This document shows, one piece after another, positions 45,131-57,045 of a DNA stretch of 64,000 nucleotides (its first letter is position 1; the number at the start of each line of letters is the position of its first letter). The stretch is from Incurvaria masculella (lineage: Eukaryota; Arthropoda; Insecta; Lepidoptera; Incurvariidae). A program made the position numbers and the translations under genes. The notes below the pieces were generated by a model. That model did not search any database. It was not told the origin of the DNA and worked only from the letters and a program-made list of their open reading frames with translations. The stretch spans positions 12,033,001 to 12,097,000 of the forward strand of contig OX335653.1 of assembly GCA_946894095.1 (NCBI GenBank), given 5' to 3'.

Positions 45131-48100
45131 GTAAAATTTACCATCTTTAATAGTTAGGACACTTCATTTCTTCCTCCAGGTGGCGTTTCTTCTTTACAAC
45201 ACACTAAACTTAAATAACTTTCGGAAATGAGCCGACTTCGTACTTTAGCATTGACATACATTTCAAAGTGCCAATCATGTCATTACGTTTCGAATAGAAT
45301 GCATGCATATTTTATTCGCGTGCTGTGCTACTCGAATACGTTTTAGGCTACCGGAAGCTCTGGCATTGGGTGAAGTATACTAGACAGTTTACGAGTGCGG
45401 AAGAGTGTTGATCTAAGATTTCGAGGCATTGTCACTTTTCTCCAGATAAGTACAAATGATGCACTGTACGGAGTGTTGATTCGAGATGAAAAAACATCTA
45501 TGCGATCGTATAGAAGGCATACACACGTAATTTTAATATATGGTACTTTTCTGAGATCACAATGTCGAGAGAATTTACTTTACTCTACGTCAGAAAATAT
45601 ACCAGAATATACATATATGTTATTTTCGTTGATATAATAATCTCACTAATCAATAAAACACAATTCACATTATTTCATAGAATCGAGAACATTTCTGAAA
45701 CCTCAGATTATAAATATGATCTTAAGAGAGTAATCACGTCCATAATTTATTTTATTAGCCTATTAAATATGCGTAACATAATACACACATGACCGTTTAA
45801 ACTTCTATTTACATAGTCACACACGCCAATGCTCTACATCGAAAATGAAATTAAGCAATAGCATTGTAATCACGGAAATCTCCGTGATAGTAATAATAAA
45901 ACTTATTATCATTGCAGCTATTTTATACTTACGCTCTGCCATTAAAATTAGTCTAATTTTGTAGTTGCTTCACTATTTAAAGCTATGTTACTTATATTAT
46001 ATTTATTAACGTGGGCTTTGAAAAAATTCACGGAGTATACATTTTAATTTATTTTTATTTTATTTTATTTATTTAGGTACACCAACAGCTTAAAAACTAA
46101 ACAATTGATCGTTAAATACTAATACAGAAATTAAAGCCAATTACAGGGTACCACTACTTATAAAAAGATAAAGATGTGTGCCATGTTGACGTGTGCTGTG
46201 TGTTTGTTGTGTGTTACTTGTCTAATGTAAGTGTATATGTATGTGTGAGGGTGTGTTTCTGTAAAAGGTTACAAGTTTAGAGACACAGAGTATAAGATAA
46301 AAATTAAGTTATTGAAATTGTGCCAATGTATCTTATAGTCTATTAAGTATTATTTGTTTTTTTTATTGCAATTTTAAATACATTTTTACTTGAAGTAAAT
46401 ATATCTTGTGAAACAAAATGTTTAATTTTGAGCATATTTGGTGCGTATTAGTGGCGTATAGAAAAGGTGAGTATGAATTGAAATACGTAATATTTAAAGC
46501 ATTTTTTTGCTTACGCACACAAGTTTATAATTGCTATGTTAATTTTCGGACATTATGGATGCGTCGTTTGTTGTTGATGGACAAACGCGTTTTATTGTAA
46601 TCCGCGATTTTTCAAGTTTTCTGCATAGTGACAACAAAGAGTATGCACACAATCTACCTTATATATGCTCAAATAAAAATAAAAAATAAACATTGCACAA
46701 ACAAACACACCCTCACATACACACACAAACTCCCTAACAATGCCTCACATTCACGCTTATAATACATAAAATGGATAATACATTCAACTCATCATATTCT
46801 ACAACATACGATAGACAGTACAGTGTGCGTTCACCATTACTTTTTAATGTACTTTTATGTGCTATACCTAATGCGGCCTACTACACAGAATTTAGTTCTT
46901 CTGTAGGCTGCAACGTATAATTTTATTAACTACTCGTAGATTTTAGTAAAATGTATTATAACATATTGTTTTTTTTAGTTAATTATGTATATACGTGTGT
47001 TTTTGGAAAATAAAATGAATTTGAATTTGAATGTGGTGTTGAAAACAAAATTAAAGGCAAAGGAGAGTTTTTTAAGAAGAAAACAGCTGAAGGTGGTGAA
47101 CCAGGGGTAAGTAAGCTATTCATGCAACAGTAAATAAATAATATTCTTCATCTTAGTTTCCACAGAAGCTTCGGTTCGGATACTCACGATTTTAAACGTC
47201 TCTATAATTTCAGCCAATGGTCGAATCTATGTTAACGGAATTTTAGATATCATTTCATCCGCAGTTTTTATCGAACAACAAATTCCAAACTTTGCGAAAA
47301 TTGCGGGCAAAACCCCAAAGCTAGGTGATGCAGCCAGTACCGATTGGAACGAAACTCCACAGACGGGACCAAGCACTCACCAGAACATAAAGGTTCGCTC
47401 AATCAGTTACATCCAAATGAAAGTTTAAGCTCAAAACAATACGCATCACGCAGAGACAATCCGTTATAAGTTCAAATCTAAATACAATGGCGTGTTAGGC
47501 AGTTTGTTTGTTGAGCTCTTTCGCTATATACACGACACGTGACTTGCGCGGGGCTTTCTCTTCGGTCTTCGGTCATCGCAACCGCAAATACTCGATTCAT
47601 ATCGGGGTGGGGCCATTTTGCATCAAACGAATATTCATGCTCAAAACTCTGCGCTCGTCACACCACTACCAATCTAGTCAAACCGCTCTTACTGAGCTAT
47701 ACTGGTTGAATAACTTTCTACAATAGTCTGAAATACTAACATAGATTTATACTTACTACTTTTTTCAATAATTTAAGGGACGTGCGGCTTCGTTCTATAG
47801 ATAATTAAAACATACTAATAACCACAGAGTTGGGAATAGGTTAGAACTGCCTATTCTCTCACTTTACAATCGCGCGCTTGTCGTCTAAGGCTGGCCGCAC
47901 TTTGAACGCATTTTTGTACGATACGAATTGAAGTTGTGCGAACACGCACGAATACGTATGAATTGCTCCGATCCACCAAGTAGGTACTAAGGTAATTTGC
48001 GCACAGCGCACACGTGACGTATGCGCAGTACCTATTCGATTTCGGTGATATCGGCAGAGCTGCCCGGCATGGTTCTAGTTAACTGCCGGTAACCATACTC

Positions 48101-48356
48101 GGCTCCGGCGTCACAATAAGACAAAACATCCACCGTTCGAACCGGTCCGGTCCCTTTTACAACACGTAAGCCCTTGTTCTTTCACATTAGAAGTTGGCCG
48201 CGAATGATTATGTTTATGAGGTTAAATTACACGTTTGGAGAAAGCCACAGAATGATGGCGCTTTTGAATTATTGCGACGAGGGCTAACAGGGGCACGCGC
48301 TCGGAATGGGCAGTACTAGCCTTAGCGTGTTGTGGACCACATGAGGGTACAGAGTA
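45131..48356. other. AT-rich stretch; LINE 3' tail near 46800-47037
   Basis: 46800-47037 ends in 'aataaaatgaatttgaattt' and 'gaatg', the usual 3' tail of a plus-strand CR1/jockey-type LINE, and includes a hairpin 'gcggcctac...gtaggctgc'. GT-rich (46170-46260) and AC-rich (46690-46730) tracts face each other. No coding exon is supported in frames up to about 80 codons. Confidence 0.4.
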
Positions 48357-49351
48357 TCTGTACTAATAATAAATATGTAAGGGATGTTCATGGAGTAAGT
48401 TGCTTTGTTTTCTAAGATACTTCGTTTGGAGACTTTATGTATGATACTAAAACTATGATTGACGATTTTTTTAAATCAGTTCTGTATGTATGTATGTATG
48501 TATGTTCCTCCATAACTCTTAAACCGATGATCCGAATTAGATGAAACTTACTACACGTATATTTGATTACATGGGACACAGGATAGGCTATATAGAATTC
48601 ATTTCCGTTTACACTAAGATGTAGCTGTCATACAAACCGAAATGCTCCGAGTGGCGGCTTGGGGGATAATCGCTATTTACTTTTATTTCTCCGTTTACTT
48701 CTTCTAAGCCACGCAACAGATTTTTTGATATGGTCTTCATAATATAAGGAGCGACCAACAAGCAAGAATTATGTGTGTTATTTTTTAATATTTCATATAA
48801 ACCTTAAGAGAGACATTAACACTATGTACTTGAAAATTGTAGGTATTATAAAGATTTACGATATCATGTAGAGCGATAACTTCGAACCACTCACCCGATT
48901 TATATGCGTATTTTATCGACGTAAAGCAACTCTGGGCGCAGTCAGATTCCGGATTTCCGTTTTAGAAGTTGAAGATGGTTGTGGTTCGTATTCCTCATAA
49001 AACTTTAGGTCCTCTTCCTTACTTACTTAATAGGTGGTAGGATTAATCCCGCGTTTGTTGGTTTTGTATCAATTTCTATGTTTCTATATAGCAGTGCCAG
49101 TGCAGTAAGGTCCTGACGGCACATGCTTTTAAAATTCGCTCCCAAATGTTTACGAAGCTCTAAATGGGAATATGTGAATGTTTCTCATTAAATCATACCA
49201 TATCGGTTCTTACGATTTTGGTTAAATTTGGTAGATGGATACATAGTCCTGGACCAGCCTTTTGGTGGGTTACTTTTTATCCAGGAAATAATTCATAACG
49301 AAATTGGTCCAACACGACATTGACACGAGCGGAGCCGGGTACCGCAGCTAG
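48357..49351 (+). mobile_element. Helitron-like element, about 995 bp
   Basis: It begins TCTGTACTAATAATAAA preceded by A and ends 'gagccgggtaccgcagctag' followed by T. This fits the Helitron rule of insertion between A and T with 5'-TC and CTAG-3' ends. A short stem (GCGG/CCGC) lies just before the 3' end. The interior holds 'atgtatgtatgtatgttcct' and 'ctcttaaaccgatgatccga', and a SINE body at 48990-49125. There is no helicase gene, so it is non-autonomous. Confidence 0.65.
48990..49125 (+). mobile_element. 5S-type SINE body inside the Helitron-like element
   Basis: 'cctcttccttacttacttaa', 'taggtggtaggattaatccc' and 'gtaaggtcctgacggcaca' follow SINE order. It was captured by, or inserted into, the Helitron-like element. 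Confidence 0.65.
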
Positions 49352-49639
49352 TCTTTAATAAGGTACGTGTTTGATTGTATTATTTTTCAAAAACGGAATA
49401 CAATAAAATGACAAGAGCGATTAGCCGAATCATGATGCATGATAAAAAAAACTGATCTGCCTGACAGAGTCTGACCACAAAAGAGCAAAATCACTAAAGG
49501 CTGCATAGAGTATAGTTATTATACTTACAATACCTGGGCGGCCAAGGCGTTAGACGTTTTGGACGTAAGAGGATTTCGGTAGCCCGCTAGGGTAAAACAA
49601 TGCTAAAAAACAAACATTAAAAAATGCTTTACACGGATA

Positions 49640-49872
49640 TCTATTCAAAAAACAACTTTTAGAATCAAATCTTGGCTCCGCTCGGATATGATTCGGCTTT
49701 CGTTATGATATTTCAGTGAAAACTTTTAAATATTCCGGGATAAAAAGGAACCTAAGTGTTAATCCAGGTAATAAACTATAAATGTGCCAAATTTAATCTG
49801 AATCCGTTCAGCTGTTTTTTGCGTGACAAACAACCATCCAAAATACAAACTTTCACAGTAATAATATTAGTA
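49640..49872 (-). mobile_element. Helitron-like 5' fragment
   Basis: On the minus strand 'tactaatattattactgtga' starts a typical Helitron 5' region, with 'gtttgtatttttgga'-type sequence, 'gctgaacggattcagattaa' and 'ttttatcccggaatattta'. The 3' end is absent. Confidence 0.6.
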
Positions 49873-49902
49873 GACCACACACGCACACTCGAACAGTCGA
49901 AT

Positions 49903-49975
49903 TCAGAGTGAACCTGTCAAAACTTAGTACGGGGTTAGCACCGGACTAACCATACAAAAACCGGTACTGCATAAG
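49903..49975 (+). repeat. Short repeat shared with 29455-29530
   Basis: 'aacctgtcaaaacttagtac', 'ggttagcaccgg' and 'tacaaaaaccggt' match 29455-29530 in order and spacing. Confidence 0.6.
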
Positions 49976-50689
49976 GCTGGAAACGTTTGGCCACATCTGA
50001 GAATTGTAGAATCAAGTCCGGAAGTCTTAAATTGGAGATGATGGGAGACCTCAAGTTTAGCAGTCGTGAAAACAATATTTTTACTTTTTTTTAAACAGCG
50101 AAAACGGAAGATCGATGTTTCCAACTTAACACGGAATGATATAGACTAGACCAAGGAGAATCTAGACGCGCATTTCGAACATGTTTCTAGGTAACCGCAA
50201 GGTACCCGCTAGGATAGTTTTACACGATTGACAACTATTGACAGACCTACCTGTTAATCATTATCGCACTACTAGCAATTAACGCGTTAGAAAAAATTCA
50301 TAATAGTTTTTTCATCTCGCTGCACAAAAACGAGTGTTCCTATTACACTAATATAGTTACTAATACAATAACAATGAAGTATAAAGACATAAAGACGGAC
50401 GCGTCAGTGTGGGAATGTGGGAAATTTGAACAATAAATCTTAAGACAAAGAATGAATCTCCCATCACAACTCCATCTATGTCGTAGTCTCGGCAGTAGTG
50501 ATGCAACCACAACCTTGTGGTCTGCGTCGCATCTCTAGCCATTCCAGTGATTCCCACGAACAGCTCTTGCAGTTCACGGTTCCTGGGTGCAGACGTATTT
50601 TCTTATGCGGACACCGTTTATGTGAAAAAATGTATTTTGTGCAATGATATTTATTTCGTAATTCTAGACTTAGTTTTTGTTATCTCGAA

Positions 50690-50765
50690 AGACATGGATG
50701 GGTACACCATACGCAAACTTGTGGCTGAATTGAACTGGATATAAAACACGGAAAGGACAATGCCG
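50690..50765 (-). mobile_element. 5S-type SINE, internally deleted fragment
   Basis: 'agacatggatgggtacacca' then directly 'tgaattgaactggatataaa' and 'acacggaaaggacaatgcc': the middle of the SINE is deleted. A further piece lies at about 51360-51400 ('ttttacgtgggatccgaacc'). Confidence 0.55.
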
Positions 50766-51920
50766 GATTTTGTATGGAAGGTGGTGCCTTTTTTTATTCG
50801 CATAAACCAAACTTAGTTAGTTTTGTTAAGAATAATGTTATAAACAAAATTTGGTATGACATGTTTATGCCTAAATGCAGTCCAAATTAAGTAATGAGGG
50901 TCAGAAGTTCAAATAAATCAATACGAAAAAAAAACAATTATAACTATTAACCCTTATAACTTCATTTGGACAATTTCATGTCATACAAATTTTGTTTTTA
51001 AAAATATTCTTAACAATAATAACTAAGTTCTGTTGAAGGCTCTGTTATCTCTTTTGGTTTTTTTTTCTTGTTATGCAATATAAATGTGCAATGTAAAGGA
51101 ACAAAAATTGCTTGGAATGTAAACATTAAATAGCCCACGTATAGTCACACGCAGACAAACCGAATGCTTTCGCGTGTACAGCATAATGTAATCATGTATG
51201 TTTCTAAAATATGAAAATAAACGCCATTTTGTGGCAATGAACTGAAAAAAAAGGCCGCGTAAAAATAAAAAATAAACCTTTTCAAAAAGCACCAATTTCC
51301 AGCAAGGGCCTTTTCCAATGCCGTTTGACCCTGTTAAATCCATCATATAGAAAGTAAGGATAGGTTACAATTTTACGTGGGATCCGAACCACGAACCCCT
51401 CTTATGGCATGCAGTGGTATAGATGCAATGGGTTCACTTTATTATTTTTAAGTGCCTGTGCCCACACGACACGAGGAGTTCACATAGGTGAAAAGTTACA
51501 TGTCTACGAGTATATGAAAGTACAAGTGTCGACAGCTTACTAGAAGTAAACGCCCATGTGGGAATGACATCTTCGGAGATCTCGATTTTTGGTCCCAGCG
51601 AGGATGCCCAGCCAGAGCTCTAGCTATTTGTCCTAACTGCGCAAGGATACAGTCTATCAACCTCCAATTCGTGTGACCGGAGACATCCATTTGCGTAGAA
51701 CCTGTGGCTGAAATCGAAGCGACTGAGTTATCTGCAGTATTTATTTTAAACTGGAAGTCGTGCCCTACAGCCCTTAATCGGTGTCCGTAGATCGACGTCA
51801 CTTTTATAGTTCGCTCTCTAACACTACACTTTTTTTATGAAATGTAGTAGTTTTTGAGGATCGATCGATCTGATAGCATCTGGGTGCATCATAGTAACTG
51901 CAGTAACTTCCATACATTAA

Positions 51921-52393
51921 GGGCCTGGTACTAGCCAAATCGCAAAGTTAGACGAGGCACCCCAAGTAAACTAACTAAGTCTGACGATTATAAGTGTCAT
52001 CCTTACAATATATGATTCCTTGTCTAGGAATCGAATGATTTTCGTTAATGTATGTTTCCTTTTTCTATACAAAATACATCGCGGAAACGGTGTCCATTTC
52101 CGAACTTTTTTGACTAAATGTAGAAATCTAAAAGCAAATGGAATTTTTTGTTTATGCATATATGCTGTTTTTGCTTATATCTAGAAATCGAATGACTTTC
52201 AGATTTCTAATGAGCTAAAATCAACTTTTTTTATTTTTATTATTATTTAAATAAATGATGGAATAAAAAAATATTAACAATCCATTATCAGTCTGGAGTT
52301 CTATTTGGATTTGCTGAAGCGTTTCACTACATATTATTACATTTGTTAAAAAGTGCATTTGTATGGCGCGAGTAGTTGGCTAGTCCTAGCGCC
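51921..52393 (+). mobile_element. TTAA-flanked MITE, family B copy 2 (473 bp)
   Basis: It is bounded by TTAA at 51917-51920 and 52394-52397. The sequence is almost the same as 14643-15113 in the same orientation, including the 3' block 'tatggcgcgagtagttggct'. The right boundary abuts a CpG-rich islet, where the base composition changes abruptly. Confidence 0.93.
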
Positions 52394-52397
52394 TTAA

Positions 52398-52640
52398 CAT
52401 TGAAGCGGTGGCGCAGGAATCTGGAAGCGCGCGGCAACGCGGAAACAGACCTGTCGAGCGGGCCGCAAGACCGCGGCGGTGAGCTAGAGCGGGTCGGGTG
52501 CGAGGGGTGGTGCGGGGCGAGGCGGGAGCGGGGAGTGGAGCACCTGCCGCCGCTCCGCATCCCGCGCGCCGCGCCGACTGCACTGAATCAAGCGGAGCAT
52601 CCGACAGCCGCCGATAACTGTATCTGCTAGTCGGAACGGG
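52398..52640. other. CpG-rich islet, possible promoter
   Basis: The islet starts exactly at the MITE boundary. On the minus strand TTCAGTGCAG (A at 52584) matches the arthropod initiator TCAGT, and on the plus strand GCGGCG|GTGAGC at about 52474 could be a donor. Neither strand has a supported coding exon. Confidence 0.35.
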
Positions 52641-53019
52641 ATGCTCGTCTCTCAACCTGTCACGTGTATGTAGGCCCTTTTCTAATCTAGAATACAGACA
52701 CAGGCGTTACTTTCAGGGTGTGAACTGCACTAACTCTTTCCTATTCTCCCTGAAAAATTAATATCGAATCGTTTGGCAAAAACAATGTTATGCAGCTATA
52801 TTCGTGTTGCGGCTAGTTCCGATTGTTTGCTAAGTAAGCTGTAACTGAAAATGAAGAAGGTTGTGTATTATATTTACAATTTTACAAGGTTCACATCCAT
52901 GAATTAAGAATGTTTAGGAATGAAAGCAATGTCCCAGCTAGTAATGGTTAGACCGAATATACACATGCATTTTTGTTTTTATATACCTGGGAATATACGA
53001 CATGCATTTATTGATTTGA

Positions 53020-53220
53020 TGACTACACATGGCACCTACTTACGTGATACTAGCCCAGCACACCGGATTCCAGAATAAACTAGGTGCCATGCCAGGAACT
53101 TCCCTATATGAGCACAGCTTCATTGAAACCGATAGAAAACCCGGATTTTATTTCATTGCCGCGCTTCAACCATCTTTCATTAAATGTGATAAAATTGGTT
53201 TCAACCCAGTAAGTAAGAAA
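53020..53220 (-). mobile_element. 5S-type SINE, 3' half
   Basis: In plus-strand reading: 'gatactagcccagcacacc', 'ctaggtgccatgccaggaac', 'gatagaaaacccggatttta' and 'cgcttcaaccatctttcatt'. This is a minus-strand copy without its head. Confidence 0.75.
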
Positions 53221-53847
53221 TAGAGAACCATGAATTGCAACATATAATGCAATTTAAATGTTTGATCAAAAAAAAGAAGCATACCCTTGAATTTGAACCA
53301 GCGTTCTTCGATACAAAAGACAAACGGTCCTTACCCTTAGATGCATGATATAAATATATGTTAGTATATCTGTGGTCTTCTATGTCTATATATTTTGGAA
53401 AACTGCGCGATGATTATGAATCTACAATGTAATCAACATACCCCTGTTTTCGCCACCTCCAGTTACCTGAAATCCGATAAGTAATTTTCGGTTGCATGGC
53501 ATATTAACATGGTGTAACCGAAAGGTAACTTTGGGATTTCAATAGTGGACTGAGTTATTTAAATAAAAAATATGTCATTATTCTTGAGTCATCGGACGGT
53601 ACGTAATGATTGCCCTCGAGGCAGGTCGAGGGGGAAGCAGAGATCAGCCTAGTGCAGTAATTATACGTGTGCACTGCACAGCCCTAATGACATGCGTGAG
53701 AAGGCACAACACAAGAATGCACCATGCAACGGTGACCTTTACGTAAGACCGTACCGACCGTGATGAGGGGATGGTAAAGTGGCCGCTCAAAAACATGTTT
53801 TTTTAAAGAAATACTGTTCATCAAAAGACAGATAAGGGTAGACATTA

Positions 53848-53970
53848 GCAATTCGTTGATTGGTTAGCGATGTGCGCTGATTGGTTACTGATGTGCGCCG
53901 ATTGTTTAGTGATCTGCGCCGATTGGTTAGCTATGCGCCAGATTGGTTAGCGATGCACGCTGATTAGTGA
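53848..53970 (+). repeat. 21-bp tandem array of CCAAT-type sites
   Basis: GATTGG, the reverse of CCAATC, lies at 53858, 53879, 53900 (as GATTGT), 53921, 53941 and 53962 (as GATTAG). The spacing of 20-21 bp is two DNA turns. The linker is 'ttagcgatgtgcgc'. A further pair, 'ccaaccaatcagcg', lies at 54010-54023. The array could bind NF-Y-like factors on one face of the helix, or be a plain minisatellite. Confidence 0.85.
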
Positions 53971-54164
53971 TGTCGAGACGATAACCTTCAGCGCATTGCT
54001 ATTTTATCGCCGCGGCCTCGCCAACCAATCAGCGTCTTCCTGTGAAGGCCGTTAAATCAATTAAAGTAAATTAAATCAGTTATATCAATTAAATCAAATA
54101 GGTGTCCAAAAAAAAAAAAAATATTTGCTTGATTTTAAAATGTGGCCAGATGGTACTGCATGAA

Positions 54165-54300
54165 ATGAAAATATTCTTTATTGCTTACAAATATTACATA
54201 GTATGCAAAGGCGAGCTTATTGCCAAAGGCAATCTCTAACAGCTAGCATTAATATTAGAAAATATATTAAGAGGTAGCAAGAAACATTCAATTACTTAAC
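54165..54300 (-). mobile_element. LINE 3' end
   Basis: The minus strand ends 'caataaagaatattttcatt', preceded by 'gcctttggcaataagctcgc', which can form a small stem-loop. This layout is usual for 3' ends of lepidopteran jockey/CR1-type LINEs. No coding sequence remains. Confidence 0.55.
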
Positions 54301-54341
54301 ACTAAGCACCATAATCACACTTAGAAAACATTAGATAACTT

Positions 54342-54741
54342 GTCAGCCTCGGTGGCCCAGTGGCGCGACCCTTCGGCGATCGCTCTCCGAAGTTAAGCAA
54401 CGCTGGGTCCGGTCAGGTCTTGGATGGGTGACCATTCGACCGTTGAGAGAGGCTGGCCGTGGTTCGGATTCCACGTTAAGCTGTAGGTCCCCTTCCTTAC
54501 TTACTAGGTGGTAGGGTTTATCCCGCCCGGGTTGGTACCATCGCATTGGATGAACGATGGTCGAAGCGGCAATGAAAATAGTCCGTGTTTTCCATCCAGT
54601 TCAATGTAGCCGTGCAATATAAGGAAGGTCCTGGCATGGCACCTAGTTCCCATGTGGTGTGTTGGGCTAATACCATGACAGAACTTGTGGTATTAGCCAT
54701 CCATGTCCAGTCACATAAAAAAAAAAAAAAAAAAAAAAAAA
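54342..54741 (+). mobile_element. 5S rRNA-headed SINE, full length
   Basis: The head 'gtcagcctcggtggcccagt' leads into 'gatcgctctcc', 'GAAGTTAAGCAACGCTGGGT' and 'cggtcaggtcttggatgggt' with 'gacc'. These align with the A-box to C-box part of animal 5S rRNA (compare 'gaaattaagcagcgtcgggc'). The body carries 'ttcggattccacgttaagct', 'gtggtagggtttatcccgcc', 'gaacgatggtcgaagcggca', 'aaggtcctggcatggcacct' and 'gccatccatgtccagtcaca', ending in a poly(A) tail at 54717-54741. Transcription by RNA polymerase III from the 5S-type internal promoter is expected. It is the best reference copy for the many fragments in this window. Confidence 0.92.
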
Positions 54742-54770
54742 GAAAGAAAGAAAGAAAGAAAGAAAGAAAA
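54742..54770 (+). repeat. (AAAG)n microsatellite
   Basis: Seven units of AAAG directly follow the SINE poly(A) and abut the outward 3' end of a minus-strand LINE. The simple repeat may derive from either tail. Confidence 0.95.
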
Positions 54771-55501
54771 TACGTTTATTTTTTCTCAACACAACTTAGA
54801 ACACTTACAAAATTCAAAATACACATTTGTGGAGACAAAAAAGGAGCCAGCTCAGCATTTTGTGCTGCAGGTCCCTCTTGCTATCTGTGAACTACAGCGC
54901 TGATTTTACGCTGCTCCGGACACACTTACGTCTAACATAAGGTGAGAGCAACAGCTGTTTGTCGTGAGTGAGAAAACATAATACTTAAAACCAGAAAAAA
55001 TACAGTTAGTAAACCCTTAAAAAAATGTTGACATAGACCAATTAGTAAAATTATTGTCAGAGAGAAACACATGAGGGAAAAAAAATACTTTACTCAATTA
55101 AAGAAAAACACAAAGACTATATAAACAGAAAATATTTGATTGCTTTAATTGTTATAACATTTCAAGTACCAAGATTTTAATCTTACCTTAAAAATAGACA
55201 AAGAAGCACTTACCCTAATAGTAAGAGGCAATTGATTCCACAATCGTGCTGAGGGAACTGTACAAGAACCCGAATAAGCAGTGGAAGAATGTGACGGAAT
55301 AAGGAGCAGGAGATTATCTGCAGACCTAAGTGGTACACCATGAAAAGAGAGATATTTGAAGCGTTCTTTACGATAAAGTGGGGATTTGGGATCATTTAAG
55401 ATTAAGTAAAGAAGAGAGAGAACATGCATATTATGCCTCTGGCGAATATTAAGCCATTTTAGTTTCGCACGATAGGTGGATATATGATCAAACTTCCTCA
55501 A
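54771..55501 (-). pseudogene. LINE C-terminal coding fragment and 3' UTR
   Basis: The minus-strand frame at 55501-55145 encodes 118 residues with 'SLLYLILNDPKSPLY' and ends 'RLWNQLPLTIRVSASLSIFK' plus 'VRLKSWYL', the usual C-terminal signature of jockey/CR1-type LINE proteins. The stop is at 55147-55145. The 3' UTR runs to 'aataaacgtattttc' near 54771. Everything upstream of the last 120 residues is missing. Confidence 0.82.
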
Positions 55502-55849
55502 ACCAAAGATATATCAAGATAAAAAAAGATATATAAAGATATATCAATGCAAGGCTGGAATGCACCATCCATGTATAATGTTATAGATATGGTTATTATT
55601 GATCTAACTTTCTTCTTCGGGCGAAAAATAAGGACGGATGCATAATAACCATAACAATAACCAGAGATGTTGCACTCCACCCTAAGTGGGAGAAGAGTGC
55701 GAAAATCTGGTTAGTTCAGGTCAAATGACCTTCTCATTTAAATGGCCTTTAACATGGTAACTGAAAAGGTGATTTTGCGCGGACTACATGCACCCAAGGC
55801 TTAAAAACGCGGATGTTAAAGTATTTTTCGTTCAAGTATCTTTGGAGTA

Positions 55850-56055
55850 TTTTTTCATAATTTTTTTCAATATTTTTTTTAATTAACCTATTTTTTGTTA
55901 TAGGGGCAAAATAAATACACACTCTGTGAAAATTTCAGATGCCTACATACGGTTCATGAGATACAGCTCTGTAACGGACGGACGGACGGACGGACGGACA
56001 GCGGAGGCTTAGTAATAGGGTTCCGTTAGCACCATTTGGGTACGGAACACAAAAA
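55850..56055 (+). repeat. (ACGG)n-type interspersed repeat, 5'-truncated
   Basis: From 'attttttgttataggggcaa' through 'ctgtgaaaatttcagatgcc' and a (ACGG)n tract at about 55975-55998 to 'gggtacggaacacaaaaa'. The 'gtcggactcgcac' half is missing. Confidence 0.9.
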
Positions 56056-56959
56056 ATTGGCTACGCTGCCGCTTATGCCGCCGATAAGCTTTGGTCGCCA
56101 CTTTCGTCTTTACGTACTAGGTGGTTTGAGTTCACTCGTTAGAGTAGGTAAGTATGGATATTTGCCAGCAAACAGGTTGCCGGATGGGGCAGGTGTGACC
56201 AGCTCGTGGTGAATCTTCACCGCGGTATTTCCGTTCGGAGACCGGTTATCATTTGATACTGGTGGGCAGAGCAGTTCTTTGCGGTATAGGTGACGTCACA
56301 CTTACTAACCACGACCATAAGAATAAAGAAGCGCATAAAAGTATCGATATAATCTAAAATTATTGCTTTGGTATGTCGATGTATAGTAGTGAATATCTTT
56401 GTGCGTCTCCATAGAGCCGTGTTTATAATCATCTTCCCCCTCAGCCCGAAACGTCTGTGTTGCCCATGGATGGCGTTACTGTTGTCACTTAAAATATTTT
56501 TAGCAATAATTGTATTGAAAAAATACTAATGACAATGATTCAATACGTTGACAATCCGCACCATTAACTTTGTTGTTTAGTTTTATGTTTTCTTGCGCAC
56601 AGCTGAATTGAATTCCGAAGTCAAAATGTGATCCGAAGATTTATGTTCAGTTCATAGAACATCTGTCAAGAAGACATAACCGAAGATGTGATTATAAGAA
56701 TCCCCACAAAATTTATTGAAGTGGGTACTCGATACAACCACACCTTTCCTTTGAGTTCACATTATGCGTTCGCTGTTTAGTTAGAATAAAATATAAACTA
56801 AGATAAAAAAGGTACAAAGAAAACGACGTAACTTCGGTCAACGATCAAGGATATCACTTCCTTCCACGATGGACGAGGTCAGTGCGGTTGCTCCGAACGT
56901 CACAACGAATCGCCTTCCAACTTACATCCGTCACTGCTCGGGGACAAACAAGTCCCTTT

Positions 56960-57045
56960 TGCGCGACTATAATAGTTACGTCCGTATAATCGTCCGTGGA
57001 GCAAGGACACATTCATCAAAGAAAGGAATCCGTAAAAACTTGTTA
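56960..57045. repeat. Internal fragment of MITE family F
   Basis: 'gtataatcgtccgtggagca' and 'aggacacattcatc' match 27020-27055 of copy 1. The ends are not recognisable. Confidence 0.45.

Noticed and set aside
45920..45975. Minus-strand ATGGCAGAGC|GTAAGT mini-exon
   Set aside because: Only three codons, AT-rich surroundings and no acceptor or promoter; likely chance.
49525..49590. tRNA-Leu-like sequence 'ggcggccaaggcgttagacg'
   Set aside because: The B box and acceptor stem do not pair. It is at best a decayed tRNA-derived repeat.
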